NCBI GenBank assembly: GCA_002483085.1
Contig: DLHF01000062.1
Span: 86,230 to 150,229 of the forward strand
DNA: 64,000 bases
Direction of reading: 5' to 3'
Source: Ignavibacteria bacterium UBA7675
Lineage (GTDB): Bacteria > Bacteroidota > Ignavibacteria > Kapaibacteriales > UB7675
Shown: piece after piece, positions 8,583-18,138 of the stretch
Layout of the letters: each line of letters opens with the position of its first letter
Numbering within the stretch: the first letter of the stretch is position 1
The notes under the pieces: model-generated
Database searches by the model: none
Told to the model about the DNA's origin: nothing
Seen by the model: the letters and a program-made list of their open reading frames with translations, nothing else
Program-made: the position numbers and the translations under genes

Positions 8583-10868
8583 TCAGTGAACAACCACTAT
8601 CTGACGGGTTTCTTTATAGCCAGCAGTGCGAATCGAATAGAAATATACGCCGGAAGGAAGCCGCGACGTGTCGAAGTCGGCAGTGTACGTCCCCGCATTG
8701 TGAGCATTGTTATCGACGAGTTTGGCGATTGTATTGCCGTATATATCCACAACTGTAAGCTCGGCTTTACCTGCCAATTCCACTGTGTACGTAATTGTCA
8801 CCTTGTCGGCAGCCGGATTGGGATAATGCGACAACCGATGATGAGGCTGTACAGGATATCCCACAAGCGGTTCTTGTGAAGCCACACCTGCGCGACCATA
8901 AGCATCGGCTGCACAGGGCGCAATACGCGCATGGAATTTACAATCAGCCTTTGCGTGGAAGCCCGGTTTCAGAGTAATACTATGGCCTGCTTCCATCACA
9001 ACATCGCCTGCTACATCCACAACAAAGCCAGATGGCGAAAACAGTTTACCGGCGGTAATAGTATTCAAAGCCTGATAATATCGCGTGGTGTTTACTGTCT
9101 GGTTGCTCAATACCAAATCTTGATCTATCTGATTGCCGGTCGTGATGATCGAAAATTCCTGCAATCCTCCCGATAAAGTCCCTTTGTGTGTGATCCTAAC
9201 TGTATAAGAACCTGCTGTTGGCGACGAGATAAGAACTTGTTCAACATTATCAGTGTTGTTATCGCCTGTTGTTGCCGCATTGGCAGGATTGGCCGGATCG
9301 AGCGTCCAGGGTTCGTATATCGTGCCCGATGCACTGATCACTCGCAGGTCCAGATCATTGAGCAGCATTTTATTAGTGGGGTCTAAAGAGGCTGCTACCG
9401 GAGTGCCAGCAGGATCAGTCCAACAAATCGTAGTGCGAAGTGGAGCACTTCCATCGACGGAGATCGTGAATTCGAGAGTTTCGCCGTCCTGAAGCTCGTA
9501 CTCACGAATATATCCACAAGGATGGAAGTTAGCATCAGCAGTCATAAGTTGTGCCGCTTTGGCAGTGTTCATCAGCCCCCAACCATGCATGTAATCTGGG
9601 CCGGGATTTGGGCCAGCTTCATCGGCTGTATGAATCACCAACCCCTTGAGCGTAGAGGAAAGCATACGACCACTGCCATGCAAATTCCTTTGGTGTTCCA
9701 GCAAGAGGCCAAGTGAGCCTGATACATTGGGTGTTGCCATGGAGGTTCCGCTCATACTTTCGTACAAGGTCGTCGATGGTGTGGGATAGGTAGTCGATGC
9801 AGAACGCAAACTTACACCATTCGCCACAATGTCCGGTTTGATACGACCGTCATCGGCTGGCCCCCAACCGGAGAAGGACGACATCACAACATCAGAAGGC
9901 TGGCTATATCCATTGGGAATATCTTCCACGGCGCCAACAGTCATTACGTTTTTTGCAATACCCCAATAAGCAATACAATCGTAAGGTCCATCCGCCGGTG
10001 GTGATGAACTGGATGGATCATCCTCCCCTCTATCGTTGCCCGCTGCTTTTACAATGAGGTAGTATGGTGCACTGACGGCCAAGCCATCTATACTTCGGCA
10101 GGAAAAATTGTAAAAGCCAAACCTGTAATCTTCAGTAGTGCTAATTGATGAATTACCATACCAGTCCCAACCACCGTGGCCATCGGGTTCCCATCCTGCC
10201 AATATCCCATAGGAGTGATTGGATATCTGAAGACCATTGGCTGCGGCGGCAACCATCTCTGCAGCATCGCTATCCCAGTCGTGGGCCAAAAGTTCCGCCC
10301 CGTAAGCCATACCTCGGGCATTGGTATTTCCACTTACTCCAGCGCCTATCATCGTACCGGATACATGGGTTGCATGGTCGGAGCTAGCTGTCAAGGTTGC
10401 AGCATCTACTTGAGTAACCCTACTCGTGCCGGTGTTCATGAACTCCTGATGATTCGCAACAACTTCGCCGCCATCCCACACACCAAGGGTAATATTACTA
10501 CCCGTAAGCGACAGCCCGGCACTTCCCCCAGGATACACTTTATTAGTAGAAATAGTATGTGCGGCATTGTCGTTGTCAGTCGTATAGTACCGTAGTGTGC
10601 CGTCGTCGTTAAAGCCGACCAGTTCCACCAAATTTCCATCAACAACGTAAGAAAGAGGTTTGCCCAGTTCGCGTGCTATGGCTTCGGCTCTCGCTTTTTC
10701 AGCCTCCATTTCGGTTTTTAAGGATTTGGCAAGTTGGAGAAGTTGCGAGCGCTGTTCAGCCGTGTAGATCGTGCTATCGACCACTGGCTGATTGACTACC
10801 TGCGCCAGCAGCGGCGGCCCCGAGAGAAGGAACAGGCCGAGCGCCAGACGATTGATGATATATCTCAT
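8583..10868 (-). CDS. Secreted S8 peptidase with T9SS sorting domain, distinct subfamily
   Basis: A 761-residue subtilase different from the tandem pair. The start at 10868 (MRYIINRLALGLFLLSG) leaves a normal signal peptide; an ATG four codons earlier is also possible. The propeptide-like region is charged and helical (LLQLAKSLKTEMEAEKARAE). The triad is Asp 132 (GVWDGG), His 165 (DHATHVSG) and Ser 376 (MSGTSMATP), with Asn 278 (KAAGNDRG). After the protease domain comes a P-domain-like beta segment, then a repeat-type strand motif (ITLKPGFHAK) and a type A T9SS domain (HYPNPAADKVTI, SRLPSGVYFYSI). It is predicted to be an exported, outer-membrane-attached or released protease. It is transcribed convergently to the subtilisin at 4784. 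Confidence 0.92.
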   Translation of the reverse strand: MRYIINRLALGLFLLSGPPLLAQVVNQPVVDSTIYTAEQRSQLLQLAKSLKTEMEAEKARAEAIARELGKPLSYVVDGNLVELVGFNDDGTLRYYTTDNDNAAHTISTNKVYPGGSAGLSLTGSNITLGVWDGGEVVANHQEFMNTGTSRVTQVDAATLTASSDHATHVSGTMIGAGVSGNTNARGMAYGAELLAHDWDSDAAEMVAAAANGLQISNHSYGILAGWEPDGHGGWDWYGNSSISTTEDYRFGFYNFSCRSIDGLAVSAPYYLIVKAAGNDRGEDDPSSSSPPADGPYDCIAYWGIAKNVMTVGAVEDIPNGYSQPSDVVMSSFSGWGPADDGRIKPDIVANGVSLRSASTTYPTPSTTLYESMSGTSMATPNVSGSLGLLLEHQRNLHGSGRMLSSTLKGLVIHTADEAGPNPGPDYMHGWGLMNTAKAAQLMTADANFHPCGYIREYELQDGETLEFTISVDGSAPLRTTICWTDPAGTPVAASLDPTNKMLLNDLDLRVISASGTIYEPWTLDPANPANAATTGDNNTDNVEQVLISSPTAGSYTVRITHKGTLSGGLQEFSIITTGNQIDQDLVLSNQTVNTTRYYQALNTITAGKLFSPSGFVVDVAGDVVMEAGHSITLKPGFHAKADCKFHARIAPCAADAYGRAGVASQEPLVGYPVQPHHRLSHYPNPAADKVTITYTVELAGKAELTVVDIYGNTIAKLVDNNAHNAGTYTADFDTSRLPSGVYFYSIRTAGYKETRQIVVVH

Positions 10869-11075
10869 GGTAAATTCCATAGTATAAAGTAGCTTCTGTT
10901 CGATAGACGAATCCGCCCAACTCTTTTCTGCGAAGAACAATGGGGAAACGTTGGGCACCATCAGCAACAGAAGACATTATTGATTGATTAAAGATCATGG
11001 AAGCACGATCGGGCTCCTGATGATAAGAAGAAAAATCCCGGATACAACACCCCGACCGCTGCAAATTCCAGCTAC

Positions 11076-12917
11076 TTATTTGAGTTTCGCTTCCAAGGCT
11101 TTGATTTGTTTCTGTTGCTCGATCACATAGAGAGTCAGCTCTTCGATCTTCTGCAAAAGCTTTACTTGTATTTCTGCTACATTCATCCCGTTCTGCTTTA
11201 CTTCTACAGCCGAAGGTATTCCCGGTAAATGTTTGTTGACTTCGATTGACTTAGCGACCTCTTCGAGTTCCATAAGTTGATACGATTCATCAAAAACAAA
11301 ATCCGCCCAGTCTCCCACTTCGAGCACGACAAATTCCTTTGCGACGGCTTTTCCATCAACCGCCAGCTTGTAGTCGTTGTGCAAGCCAACAACACCTTTT
11401 TCACCTATGCGCATTGTCCCCCACACATGGAGATTGTCCTTCGGGTCATTCGTACCTACACCAATTTTCCCATCCGGCTTCACAACAAATGTAGATGCAC
11501 TGCCCCATGTGGCTCCTTCTAATGGAGCGATCTTGAATTTGTATTCGTCTTCCGCATCCATACCTACCATCCAGTTTCCGTTGGATGTCCCGGCGCCTAC
11601 TGGTTTGTTGTACAGGCGCAGAATTGCGTTGCCTGTGGCTGGTGTGGTACCTTCGCTGTGTATGTCTAGCAGTGTATGACTCGCTCCGGAGAACAGTCCG
11701 GTAATAACAGGATAGTCGCTCCGCACATGAAGCTGGCAATCGGGTGTGTTTGTTCCAATACCTACTCTGCCGTTTGGCTGAATGACAAATGTAGAAGCAC
11801 CTAGCCACCGGCTGTCGTTTATTGGAGCGATCTTGAATTTATACGCGTCTTCGGCATCCATACCGGCCATCCAACTACCGTGCAATACGGCGTTTTCAGT
11901 GCCGCCTGCATATTCGTTGATAAAGCGAATCTGTGCATTTCCTTCGTTGTTGCCCGCACCGTTGTTCGCTGTGCTGAGAATATCAAGTGTTGTACGTACT
12001 TCGCTGGTAAATTGCCCGATTACTTGTCCGCCACCTTTTACTTCAAAAGGACGAGCTGGATCGTTGGTACCAATTCCTACCCAGCCGTCTTTTGTGACTC
12101 TCATGCGCTCAGTGTTGTCGGTCTTCATGATCAGCGGCTGCCCAACAGTTGTCCCCAGAAAGTTCGTTCCGTCTGTGTTGTTGTTGCCGTCGATCAGCCA
12201 TGCCACGTCTGTAGCAGGCGTGCTGCTGGCCACAGTTGTCCATGTCGGTGCCGATCCTGTTCCTTGCGATGTCAGCACCTGTCCTGCTAATCCCGAACTG
12301 CCATTGGGCATGAGCGAACCTGTCAGGTGGATCTTGCCATTGACAAGGAGTTTACCTCCGGCGTCAGGGGTAATCGTCACATTGCCATTGTTCATAATTG
12401 AGAGGCGTTCCTTCTCGGTATATTTGGGGCTGGGGCCTGTAGGCGCTACGGTGGTAGCAAAACGGATTCCGCCGCTTCGTGTACCGAGATTGGTTATGAT
12501 CAGGTCCTTGGTATCGCCGTCGGCTTTGAAAACAACATCAGGATCCGTACCACTATTGCAGGCAAGCGAACTCAGTTTATCGCTTGGCCGTGCAAGCCCC
12601 CACAACGAGCCGCCCGGCGGTGTCGAGGGAAGAGCTGAAGCGTTCTGTAGGCGAATCGTGGGCATAGTAGGAGCAGCAGTATTCCAAAGCCACAACTGTG
12701 GAAGAATCGGGTCGGTGTAGGAAACACCAAGTGTAGGCGCAATTGGCATGGTGCCAATTGGTATCGTGTTCGGAGGAACACCCGGGCCGACCTGAACAGG
12801 TGCTTGAAGTTGCGCCAATGTTTCTACTGAAGTGCCAAGAGCGAGCAGCAGTGCTGCTGCGGAGAGAATTTTCCCTGCGCTGTGTCCGCAGGCTGTAGAG
12901 ATTCGTGAAAAGTTCAT
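11076..12917 (-). CDS. Secreted tail-fibre-like surface protein with C-terminal coiled coil
   Basis: A 613-residue exported protein (signal peptide ending near ETLAQ). It carries several repeats of the type seen in phage-tail-fibre-like surface proteins of Bacteroidota: VGIGTNDPARPFEV, VGIGTNTPDCQLHV, IGVGTNDPKDNLHV, interspersed with near-identical blocks around GNWMVGMDAEDEYKFKIAP and SWMAGMDAEDAYKFKIAP. The C-terminus has a conserved block (HLPGIPSAVEVKQNGMNV) and ends in a short coiled coil (QKIEELTLYVIEQQKQ), which in such proteins drives trimerisation. An AAGGTGA Shine-Dalgarno sits eight bases before the start. The function is probably structural at the cell surface; no enzymatic motif is visible. 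Confidence 0.75.
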   Translation of the reverse strand: MNFSRISTACGHSAGKILSAAALLLALGTSVETLAQLQAPVQVGPGVPPNTIPIGTMPIAPTLGVSYTDPILPQLWLWNTAAPTMPTIRLQNASALPSTPPGGSLWGLARPSDKLSSLACNSGTDPDVVFKADGDTKDLIITNLGTRSGGIRFATTVAPTGPSPKYTEKERLSIMNNGNVTITPDAGGKLLVNGKIHLTGSLMPNGSSGLAGQVLTSQGTGSAPTWTTVASSTPATDVAWLIDGNNNTDGTNFLGTTVGQPLIMKTDNTERMRVTKDGWVGIGTNDPARPFEVKGGGQVIGQFTSEVRTTLDILSTANNGAGNNEGNAQIRFINEYAGGTENAVLHGSWMAGMDAEDAYKFKIAPINDSRWLGASTFVIQPNGRVGIGTNTPDCQLHVRSDYPVITGLFSGASHTLLDIHSEGTTPATGNAILRLYNKPVGAGTSNGNWMVGMDAEDEYKFKIAPLEGATWGSASTFVVKPDGKIGVGTNDPKDNLHVWGTMRIGEKGVVGLHNDYKLAVDGKAVAKEFVVLEVGDWADFVFDESYQLMELEEVAKSIEVNKHLPGIPSAVEVKQNGMNVAEIQVKLLQKIEELTLYVIEQQKQIKALEAKLK

Positions 12918-13240
12918 GGTTCACCTTTCGGTTTAGAGAATAATGAAATTGGTGCAGAGCCATGATACTATTGCTATGGACAAAAGTCACCGGGTGCTTT
13001 TCCTATGGTATGCAACGCCTACCTTGCGGTAGACTACAGTGATTCAACGGCCAGAGTTTCGATGGTAGAGAAGTGCGGCTGCGCTTGCTCACCAATGCAA
13101 AACAGCGTGTGTGGTGTGCTGGGGTATTGCGTTTCGGTCTTCGCTCCGGTGTTGTCCTCTCATCACATAGCGCTTCGTTCTTATGATAACTTCCCGCTCG
13201 CAGTCTATAAGAACCAACCGCAGATTCATGCCCATTATTG

Positions 13241-13354
13241 CGTTGGCATCCTTCCGGCGGCAGACTTCTGGCGGCAGACTTCTGGCCAACCACCGACCGG
13301 GTGTGCGACCGGTGACAGCGACCAGGCGGGCGCCGCAAAGAAGCCCGTGCCACA
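13241..13354 (-). repeat. Dispersed hairpin repeat, copy A
   Basis: Read on the minus strand from 13353: GTGGCACGGGC, a short spacer in which CGGGC can pair with GCCCG, then GTCGCTGTCACCGGTCGCA (to about 13303). Further along lies the second conserved box, here CTGCCGCCGGAAGG at about 13250-13263, preceded by a tandem duplicate of the same box. It is oriented with the downstream surface-protein gene. Confidence 0.85.
13256..13285. repeat. 14-bp tandem duplication inside repeat copy A
   Basis: The unit GGCGGCAGACTTCT occurs twice without a gap (13256-13269 and 13270-13283). It duplicates the distal GCCGCC box of the dispersed repeat, so the element has gained a local duplication. Confidence 0.85.
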
Positions 13355-13581
13355 GCAATAAAAACGAAAAGAACACAGTACCGCTATGCGCCAGAGCAGA
13401 GTGCTCGCGAGTAGATACTCTCGTAGAATCTTTTGCAAAATTGCTTTTTTCTATATTTCTGCTGGATTTACAAGCGGGACAACATATCTATTCGTGGTGG
13501 AGCAAGGTGGTGCCAGTGTAGAACAGTAGACGGCCCGTATGCTACTGGTGCGAGCCGTCGCGCATTTGTAGGGGAGGGTAT

Positions 13582-13621
13582 AAAAAAGGCCGCCTCCTAT
13601 TCGTGCAGTAGAAAGCGGCCT
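13582..13621 (-). terminator. Terminator downstream of the sensor kinase
   Basis: On the minus strand the arms AGGCCGC and GCGGCCT pair around a 21-base loop and are followed by TTTTTTA. It lies about 245 bases beyond the kinase stop codon and is oriented to end that transcript. Confidence 0.6.
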
Positions 13622-13820
13622 GGGGTCCATACACATCATTATCACATAAAATACCAGTTACAAACTGCGGAGCCGGTAATGCCGTATGTAATGGGCGATA
13701 ACGACGCTGGACTTTGCAACACTTTTTTGATACACTTTATTCTTTATCTGCAAAGGAAATAGCTGAGCCGCACAAACATGATACAACTTCCGGCAATGGG
13801 AAACACATGCGGTTTCCCCT

Positions 13821-13860
13821 GCGGTAGAGATGAGTGATCAGGCGGTAGATGCGAGTGATC
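13821..13860. repeat. 21-bp tandem repeat at the 3' end of the kinase gene
   Basis: GCGGTAGAGATGAGTGATCA is followed directly by GGCGGTAGATGCGAGTGATC, two imperfect copies beginning six bases beyond the kinase stop codon. No function can be read from it; replication slippage is enough to explain it. Confidence 0.7.
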
Positions 13861-13866
13861 GAACGG

Positions 13867-16806
13867 CTACTCCAATACCGATGGTCCTGTGGCAATGTGC
13901 TCTAATCCGAGTGGCAATTCCAGTTCTACACGAGTTCCGCAAGGCTCTCCATCTGCGTCGGTTAGCTCGCGCACGGAAATCACAATTGATTCGTTGGCCA
14001 TTTTACTAATAAGCTCTAAACGCTCTTGCATAATATTCATGCCGCGCGATATATGGTGCTGGGGGTTGTGCTTCTTTTTTCTTCCGGCCTCGATGCCCAC
14101 GCCATCGTCTTCCACAACGATATTCAGCCGCGAATCATGTACCTTACGAATAACAACCCGTACTTCGCCTCTGCCATCCTTGGGCATAATTCCATGCCAT
14201 ATCGAATTCTCTACGTAGGGTTGTATGAGCATCACTGGGATCAAAGTCTCTTCGATATCCAAATCGGGGTCGACATACACAGCATAGCGAAATCTGTTGG
14301 AAAACCGCAGAGCTTCCAGCTCCAAATACAGTTCTAACCGCGACAGCTCATCGCGCAGCGGTACAACAACACTTTGGGAGTCCTCCATTGTCCTGCGAAT
14401 AAGGTCGGCAAAATTGGCAAGGTATTCGTTGGCGAGCTCTTTGTTGGAACGATTAATAAAAAACTGAATAGAATTGAGGGCATTGAAGACAAAATGAGGA
14501 TTGACAAGAGCGGTAAGCGCTTGCTGGCGCAGATTGAGCATTCGCGAATATACCGAGAGCTTCTCGGCCTGCCGCCGCTTAAACCAGTGCTCTCTTATAC
14601 GAACAGCGGCAACAACCAACAGAGCAAGAGCCACACAACAACTGCTGATAAACCACCATGTCTGCCAGTACGGAATATTGACAGTAAATGTGTATCGAGC
14701 GGACTGTGCCTTGGGCCATGCGTCTTGCGATAGTGCAGCTTGAACAATAAATGTGTAGTTGCCCGGCGGAAGAGATGAATAGCGCACAGCGGTCTCTTTT
14801 GTTGTCGCCCAGGTATCATTGCTGCCAGCTAGCTTATAGCGGTACAGTACATCACGGTAATTGCCGAGCTGGATGGCTCGAAACTGGAAGTACAGCGTGT
14901 TTTCATACGCCTCCAACACCGGAGCTACCTGCAATGCTGCCGACTTATCATTGACTTTTACATCGGTGATATACACTGGTGGCTGGGGTATGGGTTTGTA
15001 ATTTCTACCTATGTCGAATTGGGTAAGTCCATTCACCGTCCCAATCCACAAGTGGTCTTTGCTATCGAGAAAAAGCGTATTGACCTCATCGCCTGCAAGC
15101 CCTTTGTGAGCATTATACCACGTAAATTTTTTACCATCGAATCTGTTTACTCCGCGCAGAGTCCCGATCCACACCGTACCAGAGCGGTCGCACAAAACAG
15201 AAGAGCATCTATTGTGGCTCATGCCATCGGCTACGGTAAAGGCACGCCATGAGCCATTGTAAGCATACACCCCATTATCGGTAGCACACCATATCGTACC
15301 GCTGCTATCCCGGCATAAGGCATTCGCTTCTTTTGCGCTAAAGCCATCCACGGCGCTGTGGTGATACAAAGTGCTTCCCCGGCGACAATACACACCAACA
15401 TCAGTGGCAAGCCAGAGCGCAGCACTGTCGTATAGCATAGAATTTATACGCAGATCCATCAAGGAAGGCTGCTCGGCCATTGGTTTCCAGACTGGCTGTG
15501 TGGAGAAATATCCCCGATACGTTCCCACATAAACATCGGTTGGCGTCCGGCACAAACTTACACTACCCACAGAGCGCAATTTCCTGGATTTGCCCTCGGC
15601 TGTAATACCTACCATTCTGTACGGAGAAGTAGCCCAGCATTCGCCATTGACTACTAATAATGCATTGATGATATCGTCGCTGTGCAGCCACTGCGATGGC
15701 AATGCCCGGAATGACTCGCCCTGTTCTATGATGCCAATCCCACCCATACAGCCTACCCATATCCTACCGGTTTCGTCTTCTGTGACGGCGCTGACGTAGT
15801 TGCTTACAAGCCCGGCTTCTACTGTATAATTTCTCATTCGGAAATCGCCTACGCGATACACACCGTGGTTGTAGCTTCCTATCCACAAGCTGCCTTCCCT
15901 GTCCTCCAAAAGCTCGTTGACAATGGTGTTGTTCAGAGAAAAAGCCAAAGTGTAATTAGTAAGTGTATTTTCTTTCAGACAAAACAAGCCGTGCTCACGT
16001 GTGTAGCACCAGATACTGCCGTCGCGGGCAGCTAGCAACACATTGATAATATCGCTGTGTGCTATTGAAATTACTTCAGGTTCCTCTGTACTCTTGCTCA
16101 GCTTGTATAACCGACCGTTACCGCTGAACCACAGTGCTCCACTGCGATCCTGTACAACAACGTACAACGGCATGGTAAGACCTACACCCGCAGATGCAAT
16201 TTTGCCCGTACTCGATACGATAAATGCACCGCGCTCGGTAGCCATCACAACCGACGAATCGGCAAGAGGCAAGATTCGGTACACTTCAAATGGCGCTTTT
16301 TCACCGAGGTATTGGTATAGCGGAAAAGAATGGTATCGGCTGCTGTCTACATAGCCGCTTTCCCACGAGCCTCCCTTTACCCCTCCCTTCGTAATGATCC
16401 AGATACGACCACGCTTGTCCACCGATGTGTAGAGAATTTTGCCGGGAATAGTATTCTCCATCTTGTAGGGAGATATTTCCCCCCGCCGCAAAATACTCAT
16501 CCCTCCTTGGTAACTGCTCACTAACAACGAGCTATCTGGCAAGTCGTTCATCGACATTACCGTATTGCTAGCTAAGCCTTCAGACGCTGTGTAGTTGATA
16601 AAGCTCTCGCCGTCGAACCGGCTAAGGCCGTATTGCGTGCCAAGCCATAAGTATCCTTGGGAGTCCTGAAAAAGACGGAGCACGTTGGAATGGGCAAGGC
16701 CGTTCTCAAGTGTGTAGTTGTCGAAGGGAATGCGTTGGCTGTACGACAAATACTGTGGGTGGACAAAAAGACACCCACAGAAAAGAACAAACAGTACAAT
16801 CTTCAT
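13867..16806 (-). CDS. Propeller-type sensor histidine kinase (LytS/YpdA-type kinase domain)
   Basis: A 979-residue envelope sensor. The start at 16806 gives a signal peptide (MKIVLFVLFCGCLFVHP). The periplasmic part is two seven-bladed propellers built from Reg_prop repeats (GYLWLGTQYGLSRFDG, GSLWIGSYNHGVYR, GTVWIGTLRGVNRFDG, HLWIGTVNGLTQFD), then a Y_Y_Y domain (LYRYKLAGSNDTW, LPPGNYTFIV). One transmembrane helix (WWFISSCCVALALLVVAAV) leads to a short coiled coil and a His_kinase domain with the phospho-acceptor His about 771 (NPHFVFNALNSIQF) and an ATP-binding domain (YVENSIWHG, VVEDDGVGIEAG). The LytTR regulator encoded just upstream (17106) is its obvious partner. The input ligand is unknown; related sensors in Bacteroidota respond to polysaccharides, but this kinase class differs. 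Confidence 0.9.
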   Translation of the reverse strand: MKIVLFVLFCGCLFVHPQYLSYSQRIPFDNYTLENGLAHSNVLRLFQDSQGYLWLGTQYGLSRFDGESFINYTASEGLASNTVMSMNDLPDSSLLVSSYQGGMSILRRGEISPYKMENTIPGKILYTSVDKRGRIWIITKGGVKGGSWESGYVDSSRYHSFPLYQYLGEKAPFEVYRILPLADSSVVMATERGAFIVSSTGKIASAGVGLTMPLYVVVQDRSGALWFSGNGRLYKLSKSTEEPEVISIAHSDIINVLLAARDGSIWCYTREHGLFCLKENTLTNYTLAFSLNNTIVNELLEDREGSLWIGSYNHGVYRVGDFRMRNYTVEAGLVSNYVSAVTEDETGRIWVGCMGGIGIIEQGESFRALPSQWLHSDDIINALLVVNGECWATSPYRMVGITAEGKSRKLRSVGSVSLCRTPTDVYVGTYRGYFSTQPVWKPMAEQPSLMDLRINSMLYDSAALWLATDVGVYCRRGSTLYHHSAVDGFSAKEANALCRDSSGTIWCATDNGVYAYNGSWRAFTVADGMSHNRCSSVLCDRSGTVWIGTLRGVNRFDGKKFTWYNAHKGLAGDEVNTLFLDSKDHLWIGTVNGLTQFDIGRNYKPIPQPPVYITDVKVNDKSAALQVAPVLEAYENTLYFQFRAIQLGNYRDVLYRYKLAGSNDTWATTKETAVRYSSLPPGNYTFIVQAALSQDAWPKAQSARYTFTVNIPYWQTWWFISSCCVALALLVVAAVRIREHWFKRRQAEKLSVYSRMLNLRQQALTALVNPHFVFNALNSIQFFINRSNKELANEYLANFADLIRRTMEDSQSVVVPLRDELSRLELYLELEALRFSNRFRYAVYVDPDLDIEETLIPVMLIQPYVENSIWHGIMPKDGRGEVRVVIRKVHDSRLNIVVEDDGVGIEAGRKKKHNPQHHISRGMNIMQERLELISKMANESIVISVRELTDADGEPCGTRVELELPLGLEHIATGPSVLE

Positions 16807-16995
16807 AGTACCTGTGCTCAATATAATACGCTCTCATGATGTGTATCTATCTGGTGCCTGTGCGTGCTCTGTGGCCGGCTCTGTCCACGCGCATTGTACA
16901 AGTTCAGTCAATATAACAGCTTGGTAGAACATCTCCCACTGTGTTGTGCTCCGCAGCAGGAAAATATCTGTAGTCGCTCTCTTCATGGGGAAATT

Positions 16996-17100
16996 TGTGG
17001 CACGGGCGTCTCTGCGGCGCACGCTTGGTCGCTGTCACCGGTCGCATATCCAGTGGGGCCTTTGCCCGACCGGTAGCCGCCGAAAGGACGAACACAGAAG
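16996..17100 (+). repeat. Dispersed hairpin repeat, copy B
   Basis: TGTGGCACGGGCGTC, a spacer, GGTCGCTGTCACCGGTCGCA (to 17047), then TTGCCCGA and GTAGCCGCCGAAAGGA, ending near AACACAGAAGCA. All blocks of the family are present. This is the only copy among co-directional genes that faces against the neighbouring genes. It separates the response regulator from its kinase; the gap between the two genes is otherwise featureless. Confidence 0.85.
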
Positions 17101-17105
17101 CAGCC

Positions 17106-17933
17106 TCACTCTGCCTGATAGACAAATTTATTGACCTTCTCAAAAAAGGCATGCAACCGCCGCCGGGAGATTTCAATCCTTACAGCATCGTGCAGCACAG
17201 CGTACCCGGCATCCTCACAAACATACCCGGTCATGTAGGCGAGATTGATAATATGGGATTTGTGAACGCGGACGAAAACATCCATATTCAGCAGCGATTC
17301 GAAGTCGCTCAGTGAACGGGAGACAACAATTTTCTTCTGGGAGTTCAGGTAGACAATCGTGTAGTTTCTGTCGGCTTCAAGGCGTACAATATCCCTCATC
17401 GCCACAAAATCGAACCCCTTTGCATGCTTCAGCGAAATCTTCCGGCCTATGTCGTTATGCACCTGCATGCCTTCTACCAGCGATTGTACAAGCTGCTGAT
17501 AGACTTCTTGTTTTTTTCGGTCGGCTTTGTGCATCGCAGCGTGTTTGAGCAGGCGCTTCTCTGTTTCGCGCAGTTCTGTAATTTTCACCGGCTTGAGTAG
17601 ATAATCAACGGCACTGGCTTTGATAGCACGCAGAGCGTATTGGTTGTAAGCAGTGACAAATACGACGAGCATATTGTGGGTGATGAGCGACTCTAATAGC
17701 TGGAAACCGTCTTCACCCGGCATGCGAATATCCAGAAAGACAACATCGGGCTTAACTTGTTCAATGACGATGCGGGCTTTTGCTGCGGATTCAGCTACAC
17801 CAACTACGCGGATATGCGGACAGTATTCGTCAATCAAATCCTGTAGGATATAACGTCCCAAGTCTTCATCATCCACGATAACGGCACTAATTACGGGTGC
17901 AGAATGGGGCACCGCCGACTCGATAGCATCCAT
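17106..17933 (-). CDS. LytTR-family response regulator
   Basis: A 275-residue DNA-binding response regulator. The receiver domain has the acidic pair Asp21-Asp22 (VIVDDED), the phospho-acceptor Asp68 (VVFLDIRMPGEDG), Thr94 and Lys114 (DYLLKPV). The C-terminal 110 residues are a LytTR domain (RDIVRLEADRNYTIVYL, FVRVHKSHIINLAYM). A strong site AGGGAGG lies five bases before the ATG. It precedes the propeller kinase at 13867 on the same strand and should be phosphorylated by it. Three to four 20-bp direct repeats upstream (18016-18104) have the arrangement expected for LytTR binding sites, suggesting autoregulation. Target genes outside this locus cannot be named. Confidence 0.93.
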   Translation of the reverse strand: MDAIESAVPHSAPVISAVIVDDEDLGRYILQDLIDEYCPHIRVVGVAESAAKARIVIEQVKPDVVFLDIRMPGEDGFQLLESLITHNMLVVFVTAYNQYALRAIKASAVDYLLKPVKITELRETEKRLLKHAAMHKADRKKQEVYQQLVQSLVEGMQVHNDIGRKISLKHAKGFDFVAMRDIVRLEADRNYTIVYLNSQKKIVVSRSLSDFESLLNMDVFVRVHKSHIINLAYMTGYVCEDAGYAVLHDAVRIEISRRRLHAFFEKVNKFVYQAE

Positions 17934-18015
17934 AAATCCTCCCTGTTTCTATGGTGACTGGCATTTGCCTTTGATTCCGACTGCAAAGACCCACCACCTC
18001 CGGGGCGACAAAATG

Positions 18016-18104
18016 TGGTATCTATCAGGAAATTTCAAGGGAAAAAGATGTCTGAAGGGTTTGAATGATATCTGGCGGGTTTGAAGAAGTATCTGGCGGG
18101 TTTA
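18016..18104 (-). promoter_or_regulatory. 20-bp direct repeats upstream of the LytTR regulator
   Basis: Three adjacent units, AGATGTCTGAAGGGTTTGAA (18046-18065), TGATATCTGGCGGGTTTGAA (18066-18085) and GAAGTATCTGGCGGGTTTA (18086-18104), share the core TATCTGGCGGGTTT. A weaker fourth unit (TATCTATCAGG) begins near 18020. They lie 113-171 bases before the regulator's start codon. LytTR regulators typically bind direct repeats spaced about two helical turns apart, so these are plausible operators. Confidence 0.6.
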
Positions 18105-18138
18105 CGTAGGAGCTTATGGCACACAACAGCAGAGATAG

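Larger units (their letters stand above)
12918..13866. other. Gene-poor stretch between the surface protein and the sensor kinase
   Basis: Roughly 950 bases without a believable gene. It holds the region upstream of the surface protein, repeat copy A (13241-13354) with a 14-bp tandem duplication inside it, a hairpin at 13529-13559, a terminator at 13582-13621 and a 21-bp tandem repeat beside the kinase stop. Open frames here (for example 13005-13361 and 13433-13762) translate repeat DNA and have no family character. Confidence 0.6.

Noticed and set aside
13003..13353. Short frames with shared peptides such as GRCHRSH and LVAVTGR at several loci
   Set aside because: These similar peptides come from the dispersed repeat read in different frames, not from a protein family.
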